This document shows, piece by piece, positions 7,911-17,528 of a stretch of DNA of 64,000 nt; the stretch's first letter is position 1, and every line of letters starts with the position of its first letter. Made by a program: the position numbers and the translations under genes. The stretch comes from Bacteroidia bacterium (GTDB lineage Bacteria; Bacteroidota; Bacteroidia; Cytophagales; Cyclobacteriaceae), in contig JAUHYU010000006.1 in assembly GCA_030426345.1 (NCBI GenBank), positions 32,690 through 96,689 on the forward strand. The letters run 5' to 3'. The notes below the pieces were generated by a model that saw nothing but the letters and a program-made list of their open reading frames with translations, was not told the DNA's origin and ran no database searches.

Positions 7911-10205
7911 TTACTTCCCCATTTCTAGTTCCAAAACGCCGCCATTCACGATTTCGCTATGTGTGATCCAATATCTATCGAGATTTTCTCCATTCAGTTT
8001 CATGGATTTTATATAGATATTTTCTTTAGAATTGTTGTGGGCGAGGATCGTGAACTTCTTGCCATTGTAATATTCCTTATCCAGTTGCAGTTCGATTTTA
8101 TTAAACACAGGACTAGTGATCTGATACTTGTTATCTCCCGGGTTAATCGGGTGAATTCCCATGGCCGCCAGCACATACCATGCAGACATTTGGCCAACAT
8201 CTTCATTGCCACACAAACCAAAGGCATCTGTGCCATAAGCCTTTTCGCAAATTTGCCGTGTCCATTTTTGAGTTTGTCGCGGTAGGCCAATCTCATTAAA
8301 TATAAATGGAACATGGTGAACGGGTTCGTTAGGATGATTGTAATAATCATTCCACAGAAAGTCATCAGGTACCTGCTCAAAGAAGTGATTGAGCTGATTT
8401 TGTATCGAATCTTTTCCTCCCATCAAATTGGTGAGATCAGCAATGTTATGTGGAACAAACCAACCTTGCTGATATGGATTGCTTTCGGTACACCCTTGCC
8501 CGTGTTTCGTTTTTCCTTGCCATTTAATCCAATTATTATCTTCGTCTTTGGCGCGGAACCAGTTCACTTCAGGATCCCAAATATTTCTATAACTCAAGCT
8601 TCGTTGATTGTATTCCTGGGCCAATTCCGGTTTGTTCATCGATGTTGCAAAACGCCCAAAACACCAATCGGTATAAGCGTATTCTAGTGTTTTGGAGACA
8701 GATTTTGGCGTGAAGCCAAGCTCTCTATTTGAAAAAGTATCAACGCTGTTTTTAGAATATTCAAAGGCCTTTTCAATGTCATAATTTCTGATGCCTTTTT
8801 CGTAGGCATCTACTACTACGGAAACAGCAGGATTTCCCAACATACAACCTGAATATATATTCAAAAATTCCCATCGTGGAAAATATTTTTTGTCACTCAG
8901 TTCAGCCATCTGAATCAAAGAATTTATCTCATCATTTACCAAGCTTGGATTGATGATCGTTTGCAATGGAAACTGGGACCGAAAAACATCCCAACCACTA
9001 AAAATAGTTCGATAAGTGAAATCTTTGGATTCGTGTACTTGCTTATCTGCCCCGATATATTTCCCATCTGCATCTGAAAATGCCCTGGGGTCAATCATGG
9101 TATGATACATTGCTGTATAAAAAATTTCCCTGTCGCGCTCTGTAGCTCCTTCAGTATTCACTGAGTTCAAAGCATCGGCCCATAGTGATTTGGCATTTTT
9201 AGTTACGTTGTCAAAATCCCAATCCGGAATATCAGATTCGAGATTTAGTTTTGCCCCTGCTACACTCACAAATGAAATTCCACTTTTTACCAAAACTTGT
9301 TCATTTTCCTTTGTGGCAAAATTTGAGAAAAAACCAATGTGTTTACCTGCGAATTCCTTGGGGTTCTTATGAATCGTAGCTTTAGAAACCAGTTCTTGAA
9401 ATTCTTTTCCGGTAACCTGTACTCGTTTTCGAACCATGTTTTCAGGGACATCGACACTCCAAACGCCATAATCTTTCAGCGATTTACTAAACTGGCAATA
9501 GAAATATACGGTATAGTCTCCACCACCATCTCCATTGCCCCATCCTCCACCTTCGGGAGGACATTTCATCCAACCGGAAATTGTATTTTCATTTTCTACT
9601 TTGATGTATTGTTCGGTTGAGGTGCCGCCAACCCTTCTAGACAAATCAACCTGGATTCTTGAGCTATCATGTTTTGGGAATGTGAAACGCAGGATTCCGG
9701 CTCTTGGAGCTGCGCTCAATTCGGCTTTTATATTATAATCAGAAAGCTGTACACTGTAGTAGCCCGCCGATGCAGATTCATTGTCATGTGAGAATCGCGA
9801 TCTGTAGCCGGCCTCCGGGTGATCATCTTCTCCTTTGGCAGTATGCAGTTTTCCGGTAGTTGGCATAACTAAGAAATTACCTAAATCACCATACCAACCA
9901 ACACCACTCATATGCGTGAAACTAAACCCTTCAATAGTAGTGTGGTTCCATGAATATCCTGAACCGTTGTCGCCGCCGGTGCGGGTGTCAGGGCTAAGCT
10001 GCACCAATCCAAAAGGAGTTGCCGCACCTGGAAAAGTCTTGCCAAACCCATGAGCATCTTCGGACTTTTCTCCGTAAGTCACTGATCCAATAAATGGATT
10101 TATATAATCGACTTTTGACTTTTCGTCGACTTTTGGCTTTTCAACATTGCAGCTTAGAAAAAACATTGACAGTGTGAGAATTATGGGTGTGTATTTCAAG
10201 ACCAT
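7911..10205 (-). CDS. GH92 family alpha-mannosidase, lipoprotein
   Basis: 764 aa with a lipoprotein signal (MFFLSC). The mature protein opens with YINPFIG, then HGFGKTFPGAATPFGLVQLS, the strongly conserved N-terminal beta-sandwich of GH92. Later GH92 landmarks are SGWDVFRSQFP (about 395), GCMLGNP (about 455), NEPVHHVPF (about 645) and GNEDVGQMSAWYVLAAMG (about 685), on the alpha/alpha barrel. GH92 enzymes are calcium-dependent exo-alpha-mannosidases using a metal-bound substrate and a Glu/Asp pair; specificity (1,2, 1,3, 1,4 or phospho-mannose) cannot be read here. It is divergent from the FecR-SusC-SusD locus, which suggests that locus serves a mannose-containing glycan. Confidence 0.95.
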   Translation of the reverse strand: MVLKYTPIILTLSMFFLSCNVEKPKVDEKSKVDYINPFIGSVTYGEKSEDAHGFGKTFPGAATPFGLVQLSPDTRTGGDNGSGYSWNHTTIEGFSFTHMSGVGWYGDLGNFLVMPTTGKLHTAKGEDDHPEAGYRSRFSHDNESASAGYYSVQLSDYNIKAELSAAPRAGILRFTFPKHDSSRIQVDLSRRVGGTSTEQYIKVENENTISGWMKCPPEGGGWGNGDGGGDYTVYFYCQFSKSLKDYGVWSVDVPENMVRKRVQVTGKEFQELVSKATIHKNPKEFAGKHIGFFSNFATKENEQVLVKSGISFVSVAGAKLNLESDIPDWDFDNVTKNAKSLWADALNSVNTEGATERDREIFYTAMYHTMIDPRAFSDADGKYIGADKQVHESKDFTYRTIFSGWDVFRSQFPLQTIINPSLVNDEINSLIQMAELSDKKYFPRWEFLNIYSGCMLGNPAVSVVVDAYEKGIRNYDIEKAFEYSKNSVDTFSNRELGFTPKSVSKTLEYAYTDWCFGRFATSMNKPELAQEYNQRSLSYRNIWDPEVNWFRAKDEDNNWIKWQGKTKHGQGCTESNPYQQGWFVPHNIADLTNLMGGKDSIQNQLNHFFEQVPDDFLWNDYYNHPNEPVHHVPFIFNEIGLPRQTQKWTRQICEKAYGTDAFGLCGNEDVGQMSAWYVLAAMGIHPINPGDNKYQITSPVFNKIELQLDKEYYNGKKFTILAHNNSKENIYIKSMKLNGENLDRYWITHSEIVNGGVLELEMGK

Positions 10206-10678
10206 TTTAATTTTAGATAAGCGATAAGGAGGAATGTCTATTATGGCATCGTTCTTCCAAATTTAGCCTTATTAAGCAAAGTGTCAAGGAGGCCGTGCAA
10301 TTTCCATTGCAAGAGATGACATTAAAGGTTTTGCTCGAAGCGAACCCCCTTAATAAAAGTCCATGGATTTTAGAGGCTTTTTTATCTGAAATGGCCATTG
10401 CCAAATCAATAGCCATTTGATGGTTAATGCTACATAAACATAAGTAGATTCCAAAATGCCCCTTTTTTCCATGAATGAATTGCTGTACATTTGAAATTGG
10501 CCATCCAAGATATTTGGATTGAACTAGAATCATTTTATGACGCACGTAAAAATGATATAAAAATAAGCCGTCAAAGGTTTTAATTCCTGTTTTTATAATT
10601 ATCTGAAAAAAAGCGCATTCTCATTACGGGTTTTTTTTGTTGAAATTGTTTTTATACCTGAATGCGCCCGAAGTTCTC
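10206..10678. other. Divergent intergenic region between GH92 and FecR
   Basis: This roughly 470-base gap contains one perfect copy of the dispersed motif at 10362-10382. A 110-codon minus-strand frame (10213-10545) has unlikely composition and no recognisable domain and is not called. The FecR gene normally follows an ECF sigma gene, but none fits here. Confidence 0.6.
10362..10382 (+). repeat. Dispersed 21-bp motif, perfect consensus copy
   Basis: All 21 positions match the window consensus. It lies in the divergent region between the GH92 and FecR genes. Confidence 0.85.
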
Positions 10679-11713
10679 ATGAAAGAGCATAAAGACATAG
10701 ATCAAAAAATTACGAACTACCTAAGTGGTACGCATACCGCGCAGGAAAGAATGGATGTTGAGGAATGGATTCAGAGTTCCAAGGAAAATGCCTTCCAAAT
10801 CCATGAATTCCAACAATTTTGGAAAGAAAGAACTACTGACTACAAACTGATTGATCATGAAACTCAAAAATCCAAAATTTGGTCGGCTTACCTAAATCAA
10901 TCAAACGCACCAAGTCTAGGCAAGCAAAGATTTTTGAACCAAAGCATTTTGGTGAAAATAGCAGCAGCTATTTTGATCTTGATCATTCCTACAATTCTAA
11001 TTTACCAGCGCATATCTGATCGCGAAAATAACCTTGCGCAAGTCGAAATGTCGAGTGAAATCGTAAAGTACAATCCCTCTGGTCAAAAATCTCAAATAAA
11101 GCTTCCTGACGGATCGACAGTTTGGCTTAATGCAGAGAGCACACTAACTTATTCAGGAAATTTTTCTACTACCTTTCGCGAAGTCAAATTGGAAGGGGAA
11201 GCCTTTTTTGAAATCAAAAGAGATACGCTTAGGCCGTTTTTTGTGAATACGGAGAAACTTCAAGTAAGTGTACTAGGCACTGGATTTAATGTGAGTACAT
11301 ATAAAGATGACGAAAACATAACAGTTGCTCTGATCCATGGGTCTGTGAAAGTCATGATTGATGATGAACCTAATAATGTAGTCTTATCACCAGGAAATGC
11401 CTTAACATACTCAAAAGACACAAAAACCCATGAAACTTTATTCTTTGCTGACGACGCACTTTTGTACGACAAGTATAATTCATGGCGCAATGGCACATTA
11501 ATATTTGACGATCAGGACTTCGATGGATTTGTTCAGAAGATCAGCCGATGGTATGGCTTAGAAGTTACTGTTTCTGGTGTTCCGCCTCACGACTGGCACA
11601 TAAGGGCTTCTTTTCAAAATGAATATCTAAGCAATATTCTTGAAGCGATATCATTTAATAAAGACTTTGATCATGAACTAAAGGATAAAAAACTAAAACT
11701 AATTTTTAACTAA
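10679..11713 (+). CDS. FecR-type anti-sigma factor
   Basis: 344 aa from the ATG at 10679 (MKEHKDIDQK); the frame extends 14 codons upstream only to a TTG. The N-terminal 80 residues are the cytoplasmic sigma-binding part, one membrane segment follows near residue 90 (VKIAAAILILIIPTILI), and the periplasmic FecR domain is marked by KLPDGSTVWLNAESTLTYSG and LEGEAFFEI. A C-terminal DUF4974-like domain (TLIFDDQDFDGFVQKISRWYG) precedes the stop. FecR proteins pass a substrate signal from a SusC-type receptor with an STN domain to an ECF sigma factor; the next gene encodes such a receptor, but no sigma factor gene is adjacent. Confidence 0.93.
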   Translation: MKEHKDIDQKITNYLSGTHTAQERMDVEEWIQSSKENAFQIHEFQQFWKERTTDYKLIDHETQKSKIWSAYLNQSNAPSLGKQRFLNQSILVKIAAAILILIIPTILIYQRISDRENNLAQVEMSSEIVKYNPSGQKSQIKLPDGSTVWLNAESTLTYSGNFSTTFREVKLEGEAFFEIKRDTLRPFFVNTEKLQVSVLGTGFNVSTYKDDENITVALIHGSVKVMIDDEPNNVVLSPGNALTYSKDTKTHETLFFADDALLYDKYNSWRNGTLIFDDQDFDGFVQKISRWYGLEVTVSGVPPHDWHIRASFQNEYLSNILEAISFNKDFDHELKDKKLKLIFN

Positions 11714-11752
11714 ATTTAGAGGTATGAATGATACTTAGAAATCAAAAAAAAA

Positions 11753-11782
11753 TACCGCAAAGATCTGCCAATCGATGCGGTA
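11753..11782 (+). other. Inverted repeat in the FecR-SusC leader
   Basis: TACCGCA (11753-11759) pairs with TGCGGTA (11776-11782) over a 16-base loop, 44 bases before the susC start. An A-run precedes it and no T-run follows, so it may be an mRNA structure rather than a terminator on the plus strand. Confidence 0.45.
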
Positions 11783-11825
11783 AAAGTGAACAGTGCTTAA
11801 AAATAAATTCTAAACAATTAAAATT

Positions 11826-14800
11826 ATGAAAAAAGGAATACTAAAACTATTGCTAATGGGGATATTATATTCTTCAATTGGTCTTGTTTGCCAGTTTTTT
11901 CTGGTAAATGTTTTGTTCGCATCAGGACTTGAAGCGCAGCAAATTAAAAGTGTCAAAGAGGTGTCTGTTCAATTGGATATCCAGAATGAAAAAATCATCA
12001 ATGTTTTTCATTTGTTGGAAAAGAATACAGACTTCAAATTTGTGTATGACAAGGGGGATGATTTTTTGTATCACAGAATCAACTTTTCCAAGAGGGAATC
12101 TACAGTTGAAAATGTTTTGCTCGAAATATCCCGTCATTCAAAATTGAGTTTTAAGCAAATCAACAATAACATCAGCGTGAAGCGGGTGGAGAATAAAACG
12201 AACTCGATTGAAATCATCATACAAGGCATCACTATCACTGGCCGAATCACTTCTTCACAAGATAATGAAGGACTTCCAGGAGTGAATGTGATTGTGAAAG
12301 GAACTGCTAATGGAACGGTAACGGATCTTGACGGAAAATATAAATTGGATGTACCGGATCAAAACACTGTTCTTGTAATTAGTTCAGTTGGCTTTGTTTC
12401 TCAGGAATTTACCGTTGGAAATAATTCAGTGATTGATGCTGTTTTAGATGTAGACGTCAAGACGTTGGGTGAAGTAGTTGTTACGGCACTTGGCATTTCC
12501 CGTGAGAAAGAATCACTTGGATATTCAGTTGGAACAGTTAGCGGTGAGGAATTAAATGAAACACCTCAGGCTAGTGTACTCAACTCAATGCAAGGAAAGG
12601 TTGCTGGTGTACAGATTTCTCAAACCTATGGAGTTAAAGGTTCTTCTGTGAATATGGTAATTAGAGGAGCGACATCGTTAAACTCTGACAATCAGCCTTT
12701 ATTCGTTATCGATGGTGTGCCGCTTTACAATTCTACGGCTAATGGATTCAATGAGGCTGACCTTGGTAATGCTATATCAGATCTAAATCCCGAGGATATA
12801 GAATCAATTTCAGTATTAAAAGGACCCAGTGCTGCAGCTCTTTACGGTTCACGCGCAGCGAACGGGGTTGTTCTTATTACTTCGAAATCAGGTTCAGGAA
12901 AGAAACAAGGTATAGGGGTGGATTTCAATACATCATTTATTACAGATAACCCGTATGACTATCTTCCTCATCAAAATAAGTTTGCTTCGGGGCAAGAAGG
13001 TGCATTTGTATTTGAAAACGATGCGTATGAATTTTGGGGACCTGAGTTAGACAAAGGTTTTATTGCGCAACAAAGAAATCAGGATAGTCCAAGCGAATTG
13101 ATTTCTCATGAAAACAATATAAATCGTCAGCAAGATTTTTATCAAAACGGCTGGACACAAACAAACAATGTGGGTATTAGCGGAAACTACGATAAAGCCA
13201 ATTTTCGCGTTTCTTTAGGTAACTACGATAACAAAGGCATTATGCCGAATGTAGATTTAAAAAAGAATAATATTAGCATTAATGGAACGATGAATCTGAC
13301 TGATAATTTAGACGTAACTGTAATGACGTCTCTGAATGAGTCAAAATCAGGTAACAGACCAAACACTGAGAATAGTTTTTTGACTCCAACAAGAGCTATT
13401 CTAACTATTGGGCCACAAGTTGACATGGCTCCTTATATTAATCCAGAAACATGGTGGATGCCTAACAAGGAAGGTGTAGAACAACGCAGATGGAAAGAAA
13501 GGTGGAACAATCCTTATCTGATGCAAGAGTTGGCAACAACTTCTTTTGATCGTAGACAGGCAATGACGAAAATACAAGTGAGTTGGGAATTTGTTAAGGA
13601 TCTTCGCTTTACAGCAAAATATTTACGAAGTAATTTAAACCAAAAAGCTGTAAATCAAAGACCATGGGATACCAATAGATCACCTAATGGAAATTTTGAT
13701 ATTGAAAACTCCAGTTTTAGAGAACAAAATTGGGAGGGCCTTTTTTCTTATGACAAAACATGGACCGATTTCACCCTATTGGCCAATGTTGGTGGAAATC
13801 TTCGAACCAATTATCAAGATAAAATTTTTAACGCGACAACTAACCTTGTTATTCCCGGTTTATATACCATTAGTAATGGAGGTCCTGGTTCGGTGACATA
13901 TACTAACTCTTGGAGTGAAAAGAAAGTAAACAGTGTATTTGGGCAAGCGTCTTTAGGCTATAAAAATATGATATATCTTGATCTTACGGCGAGAAATGAC
14001 TGGTCTAGTACATTGCCCAAAGATGAAAGCTCGTATTTTTATCCATCAGCTTCTCTTAGTCTGCTCGTACATGAAATGATTGAAATGCCAGAATGGGTTA
14101 GCCAAGCGAAGGTACGTGCAGGATATGCACAGGTAGGGAATGATGTAGATCCTTATCAGCTTCAAAGATATTACGATTTTGGGGAAGATTGGGGAAATAC
14201 TAAAAGAGCCTCTCTTTCTAAGACTGCTAGGAATGCCCAACTAAAACCGGAAATAGCTACATCTCAAGAAATTGGAGTAGACTTGTCTTTCTTTGATCAC
14301 AGAATATCCCTGGATGCCACATACTATACGATGGATAATGAAAACCAGGTACTTGGCATTAGTACGCCAATTACTTCAGGAGCAAACAGTAAGCAAATAA
14401 ATGCTGGATTGGTAAGAAGTAATGGATGGGATATAACTCTAAACACCTCTATTATCAGGCGAAACGATTTTTCTTTTGATTTAGGATTAAATTTCACCCG
14501 AAATAGAACTACCATTATAGAGCTTGCTGATGGGATTGAATATTTTGGGTATAAAGTTGGGTATGCTTATTTTTATACTTATCCGGGTGATCAAGTAGGA
14601 GATTTTTATCAAGCTCCTTTCTTTAAAGTAGAGGATGAAAATTCTGAGTACTATGGACAACCCATAATATTTACTAATGGCAAACCTCAAACAGATAATA
14701 ATCCTGAGAATTTTGAGAAAATTGGAAACTACAATCCCGATTTTATAATGGGAATAAACCCTAGTTTCGTATACAAAAACTTTAGTCTTAATGCAGTTTT

Positions 14801-15464
14801 TGACTGGAGATCAGGAGGGGAATTCTATTCAGAGACTCTGAGGCAAGGAAAGAATGATGGAAGGTTTCCGGAATCAATGAATGGAAGTGTAGATTATGAT
14901 CCTAATGTGGATATAGCGCAGCAAATCAAAGCGAATCCTGATAAATACTTAAATGATTGGGTAGGAGGCCGAACTGCTGAATATGGAGGTTTTGCATGGG
15001 AAGACCCAGTGAAAAGAGAAGAAAGAAGTTATATAAACGCATCCGGAGAGAAGATTTATGTAGATGATGCCAGTTTTGATGTAGGAGTCCAAGACAATGG
15101 AGATGGTACCTATACTGAGAATTATGGAGGACCGGGAACAATATGGCTAAGTCCGTATAATGCGCAAAAGGGAGCGGATAGATATTTGGCATCAGCTAAT
15201 ACTTTCAGTTCAACTTATGTGAAATTAAGAGAGGTATCTCTTACGTATAGGTTTCCGAAGTCTTTAATAAGTAAAGCGAAACTGCAAAATTTGTCTTTAT
15301 CTCTGATCGGTCAAAATTTGTTTATGTGGACAAAGCACAATGTATGGATCGATCCGGAAACGGCTTATACCCCCATTGGTAATACTACACAACCGGGCTA
15401 TGAGTTTTACTCTGTTATTCCTCGTACCCGTAGTTTCGGTTTGAAATTAAATGTTGGGTTTTAA
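11826..15464 (+). CDS. SusC/RagA-family TonB-dependent receptor with STN domain
   Basis: 1212 aa. A signal peptide ends near GLEAQ (about 38). An STN signalling domain (residues 45-120, VQLDIQNEKIINVFHLLEK) is followed by a carboxypeptidase-regulatory-like domain (about 138-210, GLPGVNVIVKGTANGTVTDL), a plug (about 220-360, MVIRGATSLNSDNQPLFVID and GPSAAALYGSRAANGVVLI), and a 22-strand barrel ending in GLKLNVGF with terminal Phe. It should import oligosaccharides across the outer membrane with the SusD lipoprotein encoded 11 bases downstream, and the STN domain is the expected partner of the upstream FecR. No copy of the dispersed motif lies in it. Confidence 0.96.
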   Translation: MKKGILKLLLMGILYSSIGLVCQFFLVNVLFASGLEAQQIKSVKEVSVQLDIQNEKIINVFHLLEKNTDFKFVYDKGDDFLYHRINFSKRESTVENVLLEISRHSKLSFKQINNNISVKRVENKTNSIEIIIQGITITGRITSSQDNEGLPGVNVIVKGTANGTVTDLDGKYKLDVPDQNTVLVISSVGFVSQEFTVGNNSVIDAVLDVDVKTLGEVVVTALGISREKESLGYSVGTVSGEELNETPQASVLNSMQGKVAGVQISQTYGVKGSSVNMVIRGATSLNSDNQPLFVIDGVPLYNSTANGFNEADLGNAISDLNPEDIESISVLKGPSAAALYGSRAANGVVLITSKSGSGKKQGIGVDFNTSFITDNPYDYLPHQNKFASGQEGAFVFENDAYEFWGPELDKGFIAQQRNQDSPSELISHENNINRQQDFYQNGWTQTNNVGISGNYDKANFRVSLGNYDNKGIMPNVDLKKNNISINGTMNLTDNLDVTVMTSLNESKSGNRPNTENSFLTPTRAILTIGPQVDMAPYINPETWWMPNKEGVEQRRWKERWNNPYLMQELATTSFDRRQAMTKIQVSWEFVKDLRFTAKYLRSNLNQKAVNQRPWDTNRSPNGNFDIENSSFREQNWEGLFSYDKTWTDFTLLANVGGNLRTNYQDKIFNATTNLVIPGLYTISNGGPGSVTYTNSWSEKKVNSVFGQASLGYKNMIYLDLTARNDWSSTLPKDESSYFYPSASLSLLVHEMIEMPEWVSQAKVRAGYAQVGNDVDPYQLQRYYDFGEDWGNTKRASLSKTARNAQLKPEIATSQEIGVDLSFFDHRISLDATYYTMDNENQVLGISTPITSGANSKQINAGLVRSNGWDITLNTSIIRRNDFSFDLGLNFTRNRTTIIELADGIEYFGYKVGYAYFYTYPGDQVGDFYQAPFFKVEDENSEYYGQPIIFTNGKPQTDNNPENFEKIGNYNPDFIMGINPSFVYKNFSLNAVFDWRSGGEFYSETLRQGKNDGRFPESMNGSVDYDPNVDIAQQIKANPDKYLNDWVGGRTAEYGGFAWEDPVKREERSYINASGEKIYVDDASFDVGVQDNGDGTYTENYGGPGTIWLSPYNAQKGADRYLASANTFSSTYVKLREVSLTYRFPKSLISKAKLQNLSLSLIGQNLFMWTKHNVWIDPETAYTPIGNTTQPGYEFYSVIPRTRSFGLKLNVGF

Positions 15465-15475
15465 TTATAATAATC

Positions 15476-17152
15476 ATGAAGAAAATACTTAAAATAATAT
15501 TAACAGTAGCTCTTATTCCTATTTCCATGTCATGTGATGATTTTGAGGAAATAAATGTAAGTCCTAATGATGTGAGTAAGGTCGATCCAAGTTTTCTATT
15601 CACAACAAATACGAGGAATATAGCCTATACGTATAGCGAGCAAGGTTATTGGAATGCACAAATTGCTTCCACAGTACAGTATTTCAATGTTGGCGATGGC
15701 TATCAATCGGAGCAGTATAATGCTCTATTATGGACACCAGGATTCGCTAGCCCGTGGGAATCTATATACTCAAATTTAGTAGATGTTCAAGCTATGTCCG
15801 ACCTTGCTGTAGAGGAAGGTAACACTTTTTTGGAGGCAGTAGCTTTGGTCTATCGGGCTATGTTTATAGATTTGGCAGCAAAGATGTATGGAGATGTTCC
15901 CTTTTCGGAAATTAATAAGCTGGATGAAGGAATTGTTTTTCCAAAATATGATACTCAGAAAGAGATTTATGAGACCATTTTAATTGATTTGAAAACAGCA
16001 AAGAATATGATAGAGGGAATTTCTGGCAATGAAGTTCCTGTTTTGGATGGATATGACTTGTTGTACGACGGAGATAAAAGTAAGTGGATAAAGTTTGTCA
16101 ATTCTCTCAGAATCAGGATGTGCTTGTTATTAAACAATAAAAAAGCAGAGTTAAGTGTGAACGTAGACGCAGAATTTCAGGATGCTGCTCAAAACGTTTT
16201 CACGAGTAGTGATGACAATGCTGTTTTGAATTATCTTGGAAATTCAGGAGGTACTTCTTTTTCTAGAGGCCCAATTAATTCCAGTGAACTTACCTATGCT
16301 GATAGAATGGGGTTAGGCTTTGTTAATACTTTAAGAGATCAAAATGATCCGAGATTGTATAGGTGGTTACGACCTGTTGAAAAGAAATGGGATATGGATG
16401 TTGCTACAGCAACAACAGTCGAATATACTGACCCACTGGGACAGAGCTTCCCTGTTGAAGTATTACCATACCCTAATGGCTATAATGATTTGGATACAAG
16501 TTTGTACGTTGGATTACCAGTTGGTTATCAAAAGTCATGGACCTCATATAATGCTGGTCCCCAAGCTTCATCAGTAGAACCCAAAACGACTCCGTTTAAT
16601 AGCCGTCTTGCTGAAATGTATTTTCAAAATGCTAATGAATATGTTGGAATGGTTATTATCACCTATTCTGAAGTTGAATTTATATTGGCAGAAGCAGCAG
16701 CCATTGGTGCTTTTGGTGTCAACGATGCAGAATCTCACTATAAAAATGCAATAGAAGCTTCCATGGATGATTGGGGGATACTTGGTGACTATGTAGGAGG
16801 TTTTGATTTTGATGAATATTATAGTCAGGAAGAGGTTGACTTGAGTCAAGCAACAAATGAGCATGAGCGCATTATGATTCAAAAATATGTATCCATGTTT
16901 TTCAGACCAGAGTCATGGTTTGATTGGCGTAGAACAGGTTATCCTGATCTTGAACCGCCCGTCGATGCAGATCAGCCTGCAATTCCTATTAGGTATCTTT
17001 ACGATACACCTAATCCACCAGATCCTGCGTATGTTGCATACTACAATGAAGCTGTTGATAGATTAGAAAAATCTAACTTTGTGCAGAGGCCATCAAATGA
17101 TGATACTCGCTCACGAATGTGGTTATTACAAGGTACGGGCTTGCCTTATTAA
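15476..17152 (+). CDS. SusD/RagB-like surface glycan-binding lipoprotein
   Basis: 558 aa. The lipoprotein signal ends at SMSC, followed by DDFEEINVSPND, typical of the SusD-like_2 branch (PF12771-type). Landmarks include LVYRAMFIDLAAKMYGDVPFSEI, ILAEAAAIGAF in the TPR-like helices, and SMFFRPESWFDWRRTGYP near the end. SusD proteins sit on the outer face of the outer membrane as a lid on SusC and bind the glycan. It is co-transcribed with susC (11-base gap), and a strong terminator follows. Confidence 0.95.
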   Translation: MKKILKIILTVALIPISMSCDDFEEINVSPNDVSKVDPSFLFTTNTRNIAYTYSEQGYWNAQIASTVQYFNVGDGYQSEQYNALLWTPGFASPWESIYSNLVDVQAMSDLAVEEGNTFLEAVALVYRAMFIDLAAKMYGDVPFSEINKLDEGIVFPKYDTQKEIYETILIDLKTAKNMIEGISGNEVPVLDGYDLLYDGDKSKWIKFVNSLRIRMCLLLNNKKAELSVNVDAEFQDAAQNVFTSSDDNAVLNYLGNSGGTSFSRGPINSSELTYADRMGLGFVNTLRDQNDPRLYRWLRPVEKKWDMDVATATTVEYTDPLGQSFPVEVLPYPNGYNDLDTSLYVGLPVGYQKSWTSYNAGPQASSVEPKTTPFNSRLAEMYFQNANEYVGMVIITYSEVEFILAEAAAIGAFGVNDAESHYKNAIEASMDDWGILGDYVGGFDFDEYYSQEEVDLSQATNEHERIMIQKYVSMFFRPESWFDWRRTGYPDLEPPVDADQPAIPIRYLYDTPNPPDPAYVAYYNEAVDRLEKSNFVQRPSNDDTRSRMWLLQGTGLPY

Positions 17153-17180
17153 TAAATATTGACAATCAATTAGTTACAAA

Positions 17181-17216
17181 AGGTTTACTGAAAGTTATTT
17201 CAGTAAACCTTTTTTT
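17181..17216 (+). terminator. Rho-independent terminator of the SusCD operon
   Basis: A perfect 13-bp stem (17181-17193 with 17198-17210), GTTA loop and T-run, 29 bases after the susD stop. Confidence 0.95.
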
Positions 17217-17335
17217 GTATATAAAAATCCACAAAAAGCGAGGTACTGGGCTTGTCGAAGTTAGGAGTGTTTGGATGAGGAAACCGGATGAGACATTGGT
17301 TATAACCTAAATTATCACCTAAACAACAAATTAAA

Positions 17336-17463
17336 CGTCATTCGCGGCTTGGGAGCGCAGGGACCTTGATCGGGAATCTGTCTGCTATGAGTAGTATTCT
17401 CGCAAGCTACATATCCAAAATTAGGAGATTCCCGATCTCCGCTGAGCTCCGTCAGGAATGACG
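17336..17463. repeat. REP/MITE-like element with nested inverted repeats
   Basis: The outer pair CGTCATTC (17336-17343) and GAATGACG (17456-17463) encloses an inner perfect 11-bp pair at 17369-17379 and 17426-17436. The element is GC-richer than its surroundings and non-coding. Such palindromic elements in Bacteroidota are often moved by REP-associated transposases; none is in this window. Confidence 0.6.
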
Positions 17464-17507
17464 GAGGAATTTATAATCCAACTCAGGTTTTGAAATATTC
17501 TATTGGC

Positions 17508-17528
17508 ATGGATTTTAAGGGCTTTTTA
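17508..17528 (+). repeat. Dispersed 21-bp motif copy at a gene end
   Basis: 19 of 21 positions match. It overlaps the stop codon of the propeller/toroid lipoprotein. Confidence 0.8.

Noticed and set aside
10213-10545. 110-codon minus-strand open frame beyond GH92
   Set aside because: Unlikely composition, no domain, and it covers the perfect copy of the dispersed motif.
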